DNA of 64,000 nt from Pseudomonadota bacterium (GCA_018241725.1 JAFEDI010000124.1:1-64000), one strand, 5' to 3'. Positions 27,115-36,895 are shown, numbered from the stretch's first letter. Notes: generated from the sequence alone by a model not told the origin. Numbers and translations are program-made.

Positions 27115-29310
27115 TCAGGCCTTCAGCTCGTCGGAACGGAAAGGCAGGCGGGTCAGCCACTTGCCGGTGGCGGCGGCGATTGCGTTGGCGACCGACGGTG
27201 CAACCGGCGGTACGGCAGGCTCCCCGATGCCGGTCGGCTTCTCGGCGGACGGCACAATGTACACCTCGGTCTTGGGCATTTCGTTGATGCGGATCGGCGC
27301 GTACTCGCCGAAGTTACCCTGCTCGACGACGCCATCCTTGAGCGTAATCTCGCCGTGCAGCGCCGCCGACAGCGCGAAACCCACCGAGCCCTCGACCTGG
27401 GCGCGGATCACGTCCGGGTTGATCGCCACACCGCAATCCACCGCGGTGACGACCCGATCCACGCGCACGCTGCCGTCGGCCTGCACCGTCACCTCGGCCA
27501 CCTGGGCCACGTAGGAGTGGAAAGACTCATGCACCGCCACGCCACGGCCACGGCGCTCGCCCGGCTTGCCCTTGGCCAGCGGCGTGCCCCAGCCGGCCTT
27601 CTCGGCGGCCAGGCGCAGCACGCCGGCATGGCGGGGATGCTTGTCGAGCAGCTTGAGGCGCAGGGCAACCGGGTCCTGCTTCGATTCGGCCGCCAACCGG
27701 TCGATGAAGGTCTCAGTGGAATAGGCAGTGTGCGTCGAGCCGACCGAACGCCACCACAGGATGGGCACCGTGATGTCGCTGGGCGTGTGCAGTTCCACCT
27801 GCAGGTTGGGAATGCCGTAGGGCAGCGACGCCGCGCCTTCCACCGACAGGCCGTCGACGCCGTCCTTGATCATGAAGCCCTCGAAGGGCGAACCCTTGGC
27901 GATGGACTGGCCGACCAGGCGATGGCGCCAGGCGCGGATCGAGCCGTCGGCATTCAGCGCGGCCTCCATCGCATGGTGGAACTGGGGCCGATAGTAGCCG
28001 CCCTTCATGTCGTCCTCGCGCAGCCACACCATCTTGACCGGCGCGCGGGTACCGGCCGCCTTGACGATGGAAGCCGCTTCCTTGACGTAGTCGGAGTCCT
28101 TGCAGGCACGCCGGCCGAAGCTGCCGCCGGCGTACAGCATGTGGATGTTCACATTCTCCGGCGGCAGGCCGAACATGGCGGCAAGGTTACCCTGGTCCAC
28201 GGTCTGGAACTGCTCGCCGTTCCACACTTCGAGGCTGTCGCCGGTGAATTGCACGACGCAGTTCATCGGCTCCATCGCGGCATGGGCGAGGTAGGGGAAG
28301 TCGTAGCTGGCCTTGACGACCCTGGCGGCACCGGCCAGAGCTGCGTCTCCGTCGCCGTCCTTGCGGGCGATCAGGCCGGGGGTCTGGGCCAGTTCATGGT
28401 AGCGGGCGAAGATCTCCTCGCTGCCGAGCTTGAAGGCGGCGCTGTCGTCCCATTCGACGGCGAGTGCATCGCGGCCCTTCTTGGCGCTCCAGGTGTCCTT
28501 GGCGAGCACCGCGACGCCGTTGGGAATCGCCACCACATCGACGACGCCCTTGATCGCCTTGCTCTTGCTGGCGTCGAAGGATTTAACCTTGCCGCCGAAG
28601 CGCGGCGGGTGGGCAACCACGGCCACCAGCATGCCCGGCAGGTGCACATCCTGGGTGAATTGGGCACTGCCGTTGGTCTTGGCGAAGCTGTCCTTGCGCG
28701 GCGCGTGCTTGCCGACGAGGCGGAAATCCTTGGGGTCCTTGAGGGGCACGGTGGCCGGCACGGCCTCGGCGGCGGCGGCTTCGGCCAGTTCGCCGAAGGT
28801 CGCCTTGCGCTTGCTCGCCGCGTGGCTCACGACACCGTCGCGCACGCTGATCTCGGCGGCCGGCACGTTCCAGCGCTTGGCGGCGGCTGCAACGAGCATC
28901 GCGCGCGCCACGGCGCCGGTCTGGCGCAACTGCTCCCAGGAGTTGGCCATCGCGGTGCTGCCGCCGGTGCCCTGCATCGGGCCGAAGGCCAGGTTGTTGT
29001 AGCGCTTGGCGTCGGCAGGGGCGCCATCGACACGCACCTGCGACCAGGCGGCGTCGAGCTCCTCGGCGACGATGGTGGCCAGGCCGGTGTAGGTGCCCTG
29101 CCCCATTTCCAGGTGCTTGGAGATCACCGTCACCGAGTTGTCGGCGCCGATGCTCAGGAAAGGCGTGGGTTCGAACGCTGCAGCAGAACCGGCTGCGGTG
29201 GCCGTCCTGGCGCCCTTGGCGGCGAAGGCCGGCAGCGCCAGGCCGAGGGTCAGACCGGCGGAACCTTGCAGGAAGTGGCGGCGGGAGAGGTTGTGAATGG
29301 CTTGGGTCAT
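27115..29310 (-). CDS. Molybdenum hydroxylase large subunit (IorB-like)
   Basis: The 731-residue molybdopterin-binding subunit starts with a twin-arginine signal (NLSRRHFLQGSAGLTLGLALP), so it is exported folded with its small subunit. It has the IorB/aldehyde oxidase-type blocks DNSVTVISKHLEMGQGTY, YAGGSFGRRACKDSDYVKE and a C-terminal QVEGSVGFALSAALHG. The paired [2Fe-2S] subunit and absence of an FAD subunit mark the isoquinoline-1-oxidoreductase class, in which electrons pass to cytochromes. Likely substrates are N-heterocycles or aldehydes; the sequence does not decide which. Confidence 0.92.
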   Translation of the reverse strand: MTQAIHNLSRRHFLQGSAGLTLGLALPAFAAKGARTATAAGSAAAFEPTPFLSIGADNSVTVISKHLEMGQGTYTGLATIVAEELDAAWSQVRVDGAPADAKRYNNLAFGPMQGTGGSTAMANSWEQLRQTGAVARAMLVAAAAKRWNVPAAEISVRDGVVSHAASKRKATFGELAEAAAAEAVPATVPLKDPKDFRLVGKHAPRKDSFAKTNGSAQFTQDVHLPGMLVAVVAHPPRFGGKVKSFDASKSKAIKGVVDVVAIPNGVAVLAKDTWSAKKGRDALAVEWDDSAAFKLGSEEIFARYHELAQTPGLIARKDGDGDAALAGAARVVKASYDFPYLAHAAMEPMNCVVQFTGDSLEVWNGEQFQTVDQGNLAAMFGLPPENVNIHMLYAGGSFGRRACKDSDYVKEAASIVKAAGTRAPVKMVWLREDDMKGGYYRPQFHHAMEAALNADGSIRAWRHRLVGQSIAKGSPFEGFMIKDGVDGLSVEGAASLPYGIPNLQVELHTPSDITVPILWWRSVGSTHTAYSTETFIDRLAAESKQDPVALRLKLLDKHPRHAGVLRLAAEKAGWGTPLAKGKPGERRGRGVAVHESFHSYVAQVAEVTVQADGSVRVDRVVTAVDCGVAINPDVIRAQVEGSVGFALSAALHGEITLKDGVVEQGNFGEYAPIRINEMPKTEVYIVPSAEKPTGIGEPAVPPVAPSVANAIAAATGKWLTRLPFRSDELKA

Positions 29311-29321
29311 GTCGTCTCTCC

Positions 29322-29780
29322 TCAGGCCAGCGCCTTGGCGGCTTCGTGGATGGCCGCGCGGATGCGCACGTAGGTGCCGCAGCGGCACAGGTTGCCGGCC
29401 ATCGCAGCGTCGATGTCGGCGTCGGTGGGGTTCTTCTTGGCCTTCAGCAGACCCACGGCGCTCATGATCTGGCCGGACTGGCAGTAGCCGCACTGCACCA
29501 CGTCGAGCTTGCGCCAGGCGTCCTGCACGGCCTTGCCGACGCGGGAGTTGTCGACGACCTCGATGGTGGTGATCTTCTTGCCCGCCACGCTGGACACCGG
29601 CGTGATGCAGGAGCGCGTCGGCTGGCCATCCACATGCACCGTACAGGCACCGCACAGGCCAGCCCCGCAGCCGAACTTGGTGCCGGTGAGGAGGAGCGAG
29701 TCGCGCAGGGTCCACAACAGCGGGGTATCGGGGTCGACGTCGGCGCGCTGAGGCTTGCCGTTCACATTCAGCTGGATCAT
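29322..29780 (-). CDS. [2Fe-2S] small subunit of molybdenum hydroxylase (IorA-like)
   Basis: The 152-residue protein has the plant-type cluster motif ([16 protein letters not shown], with a further Cys in TRSC) and the second all-helical cluster domain ([10 protein letters not shown] and CRCGTYVRI). It relays electrons from the Mo site. It opens the operon, 11 nt ahead of the large subunit gene. It lacks its own signal and probably travels through Tat with IorB. Confidence 0.94.
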   Translation of the reverse strand: MIQLNVNGKPQRADVDPDTPLLWTLRDSLLLTGTKFGCGAGLCGACTVHVDGQPTRSCITPVSSVAGKKITTIEVVDNSRVGKAVQDAWRKLDVVQCGYCQSGQIMSAVGLLKAKKNPTDADIDAAMAGNLCRCGTYVRIRAAIHEAAKALA

Positions 29781-29823
29781 GGTCTATCTCCGTGGGGTTG
29801 CCGGATTGTTCTGTGTTCGGGGG

Positions 29824-29837
29824 GCGAACGGATTCGC
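29824..29837. repeat. 14-bp palindrome, GCGAA-CGGA-TTCGC
   Basis: A near-perfect palindrome in the divergent iorA/AraC intergenic region, 41 bp from a related copy at 29865. It also resembles two further intergenic motifs in the window (36845 and 42459), so it is either an operator or a dispersed repeat. Confidence 0.5.
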
Positions 29838-29864
29838 CTGCAGGCTTCGATGGACATGCCGGGA

Positions 29865-29878
29865 GCGGATAAATTCGC
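29865..29878. repeat. 14-bp near-palindrome, GCGGATAAATTCGC
   Basis: A second copy of the 29824 motif in the same orientation, sharing ATTCGCCTG on its right side. Two copies 41 bp apart (about four helical turns) between a regulator and its likely target operon would suit AraC-family binding. Confidence 0.45.
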
Positions 29879-30051
29879 CTGGCGGTCGGCGGAAACCCTT
29901 CCACCATGAGCGGAAATGTAGCCGAAGCCCATCCACAAGGCATTGCAGGATCCTGTGAGATTCTTGCCCAATCATCCAGAATAGTGTCTCATCCGCTGAG
30001 TCCCGAAGGAGAAGACGACACCCTCGGCATCCTGGGCAGGAGGACCAAACC

Positions 30052-30972
30052 ATGACCGAATCAGGCATTCCCACTCAGCCGGCCCCATTTGCGCTCGATG
30101 CGTCGCGCCTCGAGCTGGCCGCGCTGATTGAACGATATTGCACCGCTGACGGCCCCAATCCGACGCCGATCGACGGCCTCAGCCTGTTCCGCGCATCGAG
30201 CACCAGCACACCGATCTGCGCCGTCTATCGCTCGGTGCTGGCCGTCGCTGCCCAGGGCTCCAAGCGCCTGAGCCTTGCCGACGAGGCTTTCCAGTACGAC
30301 AGCCAGCACTACCTGATCACGTCAGTGGATCTGCCGGTGATCGGCCAGATCACCGAGGCCTCGCCGGAACGCCCCTACCTGTGCGCGGTGTTCGACATGG
30401 ACCCACGCAAGATCGCCGAACTGGCCGGCTCCATGCAGTTGGCACCACTGCCGCCGGGGGCCGGCGCGCTCGGTCTCGGCGTCAGCCCGCTCACCACGTC
30501 GGTGATGGATGCCTTCCTGCGCCTCGTGCGCCTGCTCGACACGCCGGACGACATTCCTGTGCTGGCCCCGCTGCGCGAACAGGAGCTGCTCTACCGCCTG
30601 CTCACCGGCGCCCAGGGCCAGCGCCTGCGCAGCATTGCCGCCACCGACAGCCAGGGCCACCGCACTGCCCGCGCCATCGACTGGATCAAGGGCAACTTCG
30701 ACCAGCCTTTATCCATCGACGCGCTGGCCGATGCGGTCAACATGAGCAAGTCTTCCCTGCATCACCACTTCAAGGCGCTGACGGCGATGAGCCCGCTGCA
30801 GTACCAGAAGCAGATCCGCCTGCAGGAAGCCCGCAAGATGATGCTCACCGAAGCCATCGACGCCGCCACCGTGGCGCGCCGGGTCGGCTACGAAAGCCCT
30901 TCCCAGTTCAGCCGCGAATACCGCCGCCTGTTCGGCGCCCCGCCACTGCGGGACATCGCGCGGATGCGCTGA
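30052..30972 (+). CDS. AraC-family transcriptional regulator
   Basis: The 306-residue protein has an AraC_N-type sensing domain (residues about 20-190) and a C-terminal double helix-turn-helix domain (QPLSIDALADAVNMSKSSLHH; KMMLTEAIDAATVARRVG; YESPSQFSREYRRLFG). It lies divergent from the molybdenum hydroxylase operon with 271 nt between, so it probably controls it. AGGAGG is placed 7 nt ahead of the ATG. The effector is unknown. Confidence 0.9.
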   Translation: MTESGIPTQPAPFALDASRLELAALIERYCTADGPNPTPIDGLSLFRASSTSTPICAVYRSVLAVAAQGSKRLSLADEAFQYDSQHYLITSVDLPVIGQITEASPERPYLCAVFDMDPRKIAELAGSMQLAPLPPGAGALGLGVSPLTTSVMDAFLRLVRLLDTPDDIPVLAPLREQELLYRLLTGAQGQRLRSIAATDSQGHRTARAIDWIKGNFDQPLSIDALADAVNMSKSSLHHHFKALTAMSPLQYQKQIRLQEARKMMLTEAIDAATVARRVGYESPSQFSREYRRLFGAPPLRDIARMR

Positions 30973-30987
30973 ACATCGCCGGGCAGC

Positions 30988-32193
30988 TCAGCCCTGCACC
31001 TTGAACACGCCATCGTCGTAGGCCTCGCAATAGACCTTCCAGTCCTTGCGCAACCGGTCACTGCATTCGTCGGCGGCTCCCAGCAAGGCCTTGCGCCACT
31101 TGCCGGTACCGAAGTCGATGAGCGCGTCGGCAATCGCCGAACCGCTGCGCCCGCTGCTGCGCAGTTGGGCGCTGGCGACGATGGCACCCATCGTCCCGAT
31201 GACGCCGCGGATCGCCTCGAAGCCGGTGTGGGACGCCTCCAGCGTCACCCGGTCCTCGGTCGGCTGCAGGCCGCGCAGGATGTAGGAGCGCTTGCCCATT
31301 TTCACCGGCTGCAGGAAAGCCATCGACACCGCCTGCATGCGCCGTTGCACGGTGACGACCCGCTCCGCCTCAGACCTCCAATCCGGCTGCAGCGTCTGCA
31401 AATAGGGCACCAACGACGAGGGCAATGCCTCCTTCAGGTCGAGCAGGTAGTTGCCGTCCGGCGAGCCCTTGCCACGGACCAGGATCACGAAGCGATCCAC
31501 ACCCAGGCTGCCGTTGCCGGCAATCCGTCTGGCCACATCGAGTACTTCGTAGAAGCCCGGATCGGCCTGGGATTCGGCCAGTTCGCCAATCAGCTTGGTG
31601 ACCTTGTCGCGCTGCTTGTCGGTGACCGGCAGCGCCTTGCCGTTGTCCAGACGTAGCTGGCGACGCTTGCCCTTGAGCACGGTCCGGCCATCCAGAAAAG
31701 CCGGCCGCAACCGCCCATGCAGGCCGTCGAGGAGATGGCGGATCAGGCCACTGGCGGTGTCGCGCTCGACCCAGCCGGCCTTGCCGGCGACCAGCGTGGC
31801 CCGGTAGGCATCGAGGAATCCGTCGCACAGCTCGGCGGCCTGTTTCTTCTTCACCTCCATCGACGCGGCGCCGATCTGCACGCTGGCCAGACAGCGCACC
31901 AGATCCCAGCTGGCCGGCGCCAGCGCGGCTTCGTCAAAATCGTTGAGGTCGAAGTAGACCAGCCGGTTGTCGCCCTTGTAGCTGCCGAAGTTCTGCAGGT
32001 GCAGGTCGCCGCAGCTCCAGACCGGCGGCGCGGTAGCAAACAGGGGCTCATCCGGCAGGTGCCGGTAGAACAGGTGGCAGGTGCCGCGCAGGAAGACGAA
32101 GGCACTCTCCCGCATGTTGCGGTACTTCAGGACCAGGCGGTCCGGGTCCCGGCCTGCATTGAAGCCCAGGATCTGTTCAACGACGTCGCTCAT
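30988..32193 (-). CDS. DUF2252 family protein
   Basis: The 401-residue protein matches DUF2252, a kinase/phosphotransferase-like family of unknown function. Key text includes WSCGDLHLQNFGSYKGDNRLVYF (the aminoglycoside-kinase-like GDLHxxN catalytic loop) and DLNDFDEA (acidic metal site). ATG 32193 has a good purine-rich ribosome site; ATG 32226 is 11 codons upstream. It converges with the AraC gene 15 nt away and stands alone on its strand. Confidence 0.88.
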   Translation of the reverse strand: MSDVVEQILGFNAGRDPDRLVLKYRNMRESAFVFLRGTCHLFYRHLPDEPLFATAPPVWSCGDLHLQNFGSYKGDNRLVYFDLNDFDEAALAPASWDLVRCLASVQIGAASMEVKKKQAAELCDGFLDAYRATLVAGKAGWVERDTASGLIRHLLDGLHGRLRPAFLDGRTVLKGKRRQLRLDNGKALPVTDKQRDKVTKLIGELAESQADPGFYEVLDVARRIAGNGSLGVDRFVILVRGKGSPDGNYLLDLKEALPSSLVPYLQTLQPDWRSEAERVVTVQRRMQAVSMAFLQPVKMGKRSYILRGLQPTEDRVTLEASHTGFEAIRGVIGTMGAIVASAQLRSSGRSGSAIADALIDFGTGKWRKALLGAADECSDRLRKDWKVYCEAYDDGVFKVQG

Positions 32194-32243
32194 ATCCCAT
32201 CCCTTATGTTCATCGAGCCATGCCAAGCATACGCCCGCGGAGC

Positions 32244-32711
32244 CTAGTGGCGATGCCCGTCGTCCGGCAGATCGCGGGGCCTACGCTGCGGCGGCGGCGA
32301 CTTCTCCATCAGTTTCATGCGGGCGATGCGCACCTCGCAGTCGCCGGGTATCGTCACACACAAGCTGGTGTCGTCGATACGCAGCTTCTTCTGCGTGACA
32401 CGGAAACGCTGCAGGAAGGTCCAGGCGGAGTCCTGGGCACCCAGCATGCCGAGCCTCGCGGAATTGAGGGCGCCGACGAAGCCGAAATACTCGATGCCAA
32501 GGCGCCGCGGCCCAACCTTCTTCTCCTCGGCGAGAAGGCCCTGCAAGCACGACTCGAAGGCGAAAGTGTCATGGTGGATCAGCCGGTAGCAGCGCCCTTG
32601 GGCATCCAGCGCAGCCTCGGCGATCCGGCCCGGCAATGCCGGATCGGGGGCACCGGCGATGGCGGCCGGCAGGCTCAGTACCAGCAGGAAGGCAAGCAGA
32701 TGTCTCAACAT
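32244..32711 (-). CDS. Secreted hypothetical protein
   Basis: The product of about 155 residues has a signal peptide (MLRHLLAFLLVLSLPAAIAG). The mature region has conserved-looking blocks (CYRLIHHDTFAFESCLQGLL and RRLGIEYFGFVGALNSARLG) and ends in a basic, proline-rich tail. Four cysteines could form disulfides. I do not recognise a family. ATG 32711 best fits the signal peptide; an ATG 7 codons upstream is in frame. Confidence 0.7.
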   Translation of the reverse strand: MLRHLLAFLLVLSLPAAIAGAPDPALPGRIAEAALDAQGRCYRLIHHDTFAFESCLQGLLAEEKKVGPRRLGIEYFGFVGALNSARLGMLGAQDSAWTFLQRFRVTQKKLRIDDTSLCVTIPGDCEVRIARMKLMEKSPPPQRRPRDLPDDGHRH

Positions 32712-32799
32712 GGGATCAGTCCCCCAAAACAAGCCGGGGCGACAGCGCCGCCCCGGTCGAAAAGGCCGGCACGTGGCCGGCTCCGCAAGATCCTTGTTA

Positions 32800-34611
32800 T
32801 TAGTTCAGACGGGTAATGCGCGGCGCCGGCGGTGCCAGGTTCAGGTTCTTCTTCATGTAGCCGACGAAGGCGTCGATGTCGATGACCCCACTGTTGGTGA
32901 CGTTGGTGCCGCTGGTGGTGACCACCGAGAAGTTGTCGCCCGGTCCGGGGGCCATGAAGCTGTTGAGCGTGACCCGGTAGGTCTTGCTCATGTCCATCGC
33001 CACACCGTTGAGCTTGAGGGAGCCGGCCACCACGCGGTTGCCGCTGCCGACAGCGGCGCCGGCCGGCTGCGAGGCGTCCCAGGTGTAGCTGAATGTGCTG
33101 CTCGGCTGGAGCATCCGGCCGCAACCGTTGGCGCCGGTCTTGGCGGAGCAGTTGGGGGCTTCCCACTGCTGTTCGAGCAGGCGGACGATCTGCGCGCCGG
33201 TGAGATCCACGGTGGCCAGCGTGTTGCCGAAGGGCGCCACGGTGAGCAGGTCGCCGTAGGTCACCGCGCCGCCGTTCTTGTAGATCAGGTCGGCGCGCAC
33301 GCCGCCCGGGTTGATGAAGGCGATGTCGGCCTGCGGCCCGCCAGACAGGTACACGTCGGCCATCACGTCGCCCATCGGGCCTTCGGCGGTTTCGTCGCGA
33401 GTCGGCGTGGAGCTGTTGGCAAGCAGGGCCCGCTTGATGTCGGCGGTGATCGAGCCGACCACCAGGTTCTTCAGCGTGGCGGCGAGATTCACGTAGGACT
33501 GCACCGCAGCATCGATGGTGGTGTCCTTTGCGAGGATTGAGTAACCCGTCGGCGCCGTGGTGTTGAGATCGTTGATGACCGGCACGGTGTTGGCCGTCAG
33601 ACCGGTGGCGCCCGTACCCGGCACAATGGTCATGTTGATGTCGGTGACCGCGCTGCCGTAGAAGCCGGTGGAGGTCAGCAGCTTGCCGTTGCGCTTGCAG
33701 ACGTATTCCTGGTGCGTGTGGCCGCTGACCACCACGTCCACGTCCTTGCCGAGGGCATCGACGATGGGCAGGATGTCGCCGGACAGGTTCGGGCAGCTCT
33801 GGTCGTTGAGGGTCGAGGCCGTCGTCTGGCCGCCCTGGTGGATCAGCACCACCACCGCATCGACGCCGTCCTTCTTGAGTTGCGCGGCGTAGCTGTTGAT
33901 GGTGGTCGCCTCGTCGAGGAAATTCAGGCCGGCTACGCCGGTGGAGGTCACCACCGCCGGCGTCCCCTTCAGGGTCAGGCCGATGAAACCCACCGATGCC
34001 TTGCCGAACTTCTTCACGTAGGTAGCCGGGAACAAGGTCTTGCCGCTGGCGGTATCCACCACGTTGGCCGACAGCCACTTGTAGCTGGCGCCCGGGAATA
34101 CGCCGCCGTTGATGCAGGTGTCCTTGCCGACGGTGCCGCCGACGTAGCAGCCGCCGTTCTGCAGGCGCAGCAGCTCGCCCTTGCCATGGTCGAACTCATG
34201 GTTGCCGACCGAGGTCACTTCGAGGCCGATCTGGTTGAGGATGTCTACGGTGGCTTCGTCGTGGGTCAGCGTGGACGTGACCGGCGACGCGCCGACCATG
34301 TCACCGGCGCCGACGACGATGTTGTTGGCGTTGCTGGCCCTGAGCTGCTTGATCAACGTGGCCAAGTAGGCGGCGCCGCCGGTGCGCACGGTAGTTCCGG
34401 CGGCGTTGGCCGGGTCCTTCAGCACGACGGAACCGCCATTGTTGGCGGCCGGCACTTCGATGTTGCCGTGGAAGTCGTTCATAGCGATCACCTTGACGGT
34501 GACCGGATCGGGCGGATTGCTGGAGCCGGAGCTGCCGCCACAGGCGGTCAGGGCCAGCACGGAAGATGCCGCCAGCCAGGCGGCAATCTTGTTGACAGGG
34601 AATTGCATCAA
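32800..34611 (-). CDS. 5'-nucleotidase/2',3'-cyclic phosphodiesterase family lipoprotein
   Basis: The 603-residue protein is a UshA/CpdB-type enzyme. A lipoprotein signal (lipobox LTAC) is followed by the metallophosphatase domain: AMNDFHGNIE, GAGDMVGASP, SVGNHEFDHG, then VSGHTHQEY. The 5'-nucleotidase C-terminal domain follows (FINPGGVRADL; VAPFGNTLATVDLTG). It hydrolyses extracellular nucleotides for phosphate or nucleoside scavenging. It probably sits on the outer or inner membrane facing the periplasm. Confidence 0.92.
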   Translation of the reverse strand: MMQFPVNKIAAWLAASSVLALTACGGSSGSSNPPDPVTVKVIAMNDFHGNIEVPAANNGGSVVLKDPANAAGTTVRTGGAAYLATLIKQLRASNANNIVVGAGDMVGASPVTSTLTHDEATVDILNQIGLEVTSVGNHEFDHGKGELLRLQNGGCYVGGTVGKDTCINGGVFPGASYKWLSANVVDTASGKTLFPATYVKKFGKASVGFIGLTLKGTPAVVTSTGVAGLNFLDEATTINSYAAQLKKDGVDAVVVLIHQGGQTTASTLNDQSCPNLSGDILPIVDALGKDVDVVVSGHTHQEYVCKRNGKLLTSTGFYGSAVTDINMTIVPGTGATGLTANTVPVINDLNTTAPTGYSILAKDTTIDAAVQSYVNLAATLKNLVVGSITADIKRALLANSSTPTRDETAEGPMGDVMADVYLSGGPQADIAFINPGGVRADLIYKNGGAVTYGDLLTVAPFGNTLATVDLTGAQIVRLLEQQWEAPNCSAKTGANGCGRMLQPSSTFSYTWDASQPAGAAVGSGNRVVAGSLKLNGVAMDMSKTYRVTLNSFMAPGPGDNFSVVTTSGTNVTNSGVIDIDAFVGYMKKNLNLAPPAPRITRLN

Positions 34612-34690
34612 GCGTCCTCGGAAGGTCAGGGATCAGCCCGCAACCTTGCCGAAGGAATATGACCTGCCGATGAAGAAACCTATTCCGGGT

Positions 34691-36712
34691 TCAGATGAGC
34701 CAGTTCACGGCCTCCAGGCCGACTCGGCACAGGAAGGCGATCCCCAGCGCCAGGGCCACCGACAGGCCGATGGAGAACAGCGCATCACGCCGCCCAATGG
34801 TCTTCAGCATCACCGCGAAGGTGGACACGCAGGGCACGTAGAAGGTCAGGAACACCAGGAAGGTGGCGATCTGCACCCAGTCGAGCAGCGGCGCAATGTC
34901 CTGGGTTCCGAGGGCCTGGTAGACCATCAGCAACGACAGCTCCTTGCGCAGCACACCGAACAGGATGGGCACGCCGAGGGCCACCGGCAGACCCAGCCAC
35001 CAGTGGGTGACCGGCAGCAACAGCGTATTGATCACCGCGTCGGCGCCGAAGTGGGCCAGCAGCGCCAGCACCACGCTGCCCAGCACCAGCAGCGGCGTGA
35101 CGATGGTCAGGATGTCGCTGGTACGTTCCCAGGTGATGGACAGCAGGCGCCGCCATTGGGGCAAGGCATAGGGAGGAATGGCCTGGATCAGGCCGGGGCT
35201 GGCCTGCACATAGCGGCGGGTCAGCAGCTTGCCCGCGACGGCGATGATCAGCATCGTCAGCAGGAAGATGCCCAGCACGCCTTCCCAGCCCAGGTACTTG
35301 CCGCCGATGGCAAGCACGATGGCCGAGCGTGCAGAACATGGTACGAAGGTGATCAACAGCGACGCGACGATGCGCTCCCTCCCCGACGAAGAGGCCGCCA
35401 CCGCCGACAGCGCCGGCACATTACAGCCCAGGCCGAGCAGGAAGGGTACGGCTACGCCTCCATGCAGCCCGATGTGGTGGAAGCCTCGGTCCACCACGAA
35501 GGCAACCCGGTGCATGATGCCGGACTCTTCCAGGCTCACCAGCAGCAGCACCAGCGGCAGCATGTAAGGAACGACGATGCCGACCAGGCCGACCAGCCCA
35601 TCGGCGACAGCCCGGCCGACCACGCCGAGGGTGGTATCCGGCTCCCACTCGCCAACCCACGCCGCAAGCGGCGCCGAAGTCAGCGCATCGAGCGTCGTAC
35701 TGACCTCGAAGACCATGAACAGCACCAGCGCGAACACCGTCAGCGTGCCGATGAAACCCCACTGAGGGTGCAGGAAGACCCGGTCCAGCGCGCGCTTCCA
35801 GCCGGCCTTCTCGGCGGCATGGCCGAGGCGGGTGACCTGCTCGTGCAGGGCCGCGGCGCGGTAGTGGCGGTCGGCGAACAATTCCTCTGCCAGCGGACGC
35901 GGCAGGTGGCGCGCCGCTTCGGCGCGCGCATCCTGGATGGCCGGCAGCAGCGCCGGGAACAGGCGCGCCATCTCGGCGGTGAAATAGGTGTTGTCCTTGG
36001 CGAGTTGGGTCAGCAGCAGCGAGCGCGGCACAGGGAAGGCGGCTTCCACTTCCGGCCGGTCAAGGATCGCATTGAGGCCGGCCAGCGCCTTGACCAGATG
36101 GGCGCCAGGCAACTGAGGCAAGGGGCAGGTCTTGCTGCGCACCGCATTGAGTGCCGTCTCGAACAGCGCGGGAATGCCTTTACCCATATGCGCGACTGTG
36201 GGCACGACGGGCACTCCGAGTTCTGCCGAGAGGGCTTCCACATTGACGTAGATGCCGCGCTCGCGGGCCTCGTCGAGGCGGTTGAGGGCGATCACCAGCG
36301 GCTTGCCGAGCTGGCACAGCTCCTGGGCGAGGGCCAGATTGGGCTCCAGCGCGGTGGCATCCACCACCTGGATCAGCACGTCGGGGGCCTTGAAGCCACC
36401 GCGGCCGGGCTCGCCGCGCAACAGGGCCATCAGCAGCAGGCGATCGGCGTCGTCGAGGTCATGGAGGGTACGCAGCGACGGCAGGTCCACCAGCGCAGCC
36501 TGCTCCAGGCCGACATTCACCTGGCAGGCATCGAAACCGAGGGCGCCGCCGTCGAGCTTGCCGGATTCGACGGCGGTGCTGGAGGCGGCCTGGAAGATCG
36601 TGCTTTTGCCGGTGTGGGCCAGCCCGACCAGCGCGATCTGCGGCCGGCGCGCACCGCGCAGCAGCGTGGTGGGCAGCGCAATGGTGGCAACAGCGGGGGC
36701 AGCGGCATTCAT
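34691..36712 (-). CDS. FeoB-like ferrous iron/metal transporter
   Basis: The 673-residue protein has an N-terminal G-domain and a C-terminal FeoB membrane domain. The P-loop is GLAHTGKST in place of the usual GNPNxGKTT; G3 is DLPS rather than DLPG; G4 is NRLD. Membrane motifs that carry the proposed metal path are retained (GLGCNVPA and VPCSARSA). No feoA or feoC lies beside it. It probably imports Fe2+ or another divalent metal, but the altered G-motifs set it apart from classical FeoB. Confidence 0.85.
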   Translation of the reverse strand: MNAAAPAVATIALPTTLLRGARRPQIALVGLAHTGKSTIFQAASSTAVESGKLDGGALGFDACQVNVGLEQAALVDLPSLRTLHDLDDADRLLLMALLRGEPGRGGFKAPDVLIQVVDATALEPNLALAQELCQLGKPLVIALNRLDEARERGIYVNVEALSAELGVPVVPTVAHMGKGIPALFETALNAVRSKTCPLPQLPGAHLVKALAGLNAILDRPEVEAAFPVPRSLLLTQLAKDNTYFTAEMARLFPALLPAIQDARAEAARHLPRPLAEELFADRHYRAAALHEQVTRLGHAAEKAGWKRALDRVFLHPQWGFIGTLTVFALVLFMVFEVSTTLDALTSAPLAAWVGEWEPDTTLGVVGRAVADGLVGLVGIVVPYMLPLVLLLVSLEESGIMHRVAFVVDRGFHHIGLHGGVAVPFLLGLGCNVPALSAVAASSSGRERIVASLLITFVPCSARSAIVLAIGGKYLGWEGVLGIFLLTMLIIAVAGKLLTRRYVQASPGLIQAIPPYALPQWRRLLSITWERTSDILTIVTPLLVLGSVVLALLAHFGADAVINTLLLPVTHWWLGLPVALGVPILFGVLRKELSLLMVYQALGTQDIAPLLDWVQIATFLVFLTFYVPCVSTFAVMLKTIGRRDALFSIGLSVALALGIAFLCRVGLEAVNWLI

Positions 36713-36844
36713 GCGCAGCTCCCGCCGATAACGGAGAACCGGGCCGGCCCCGCCGGATTGCGCTGCTGTCCAGGAATACGAGTCATCGGGAACCGCCGAA
36801 TGCAGATCAGTTGCGACGATTATAGGTACAAATAAGAATTGTTC

Positions 36845-36856
36845 GCAAATGAATTC
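36845..36856. repeat. Copy of an intergenic motif, GCAAATGAATTC
   Basis: The 12 bases here are identical to a motif at 42459 and related to the palindromes at 29824 and 29865. It lies between the FeoB-like gene and the response regulator gene. Confidence 0.45.
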
Positions 36857-36895
36857 CCCGTTGTGCCGGCAACGGGGTTCGCGTCAGGCCAGGGC

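Noticed and set aside
34382-36835. An 817-codon open frame antisense to the FeoB-like gene
   Set aside because: Gln/His/Arg-rich shadow translation without family features.
36825-36856. Possible Fur box upstream of the FeoB-like gene
   Set aside because: The best 7-1-7 alignment matches only about 8 of 14 positions, which is too weak in AT-rich intergenic DNA.
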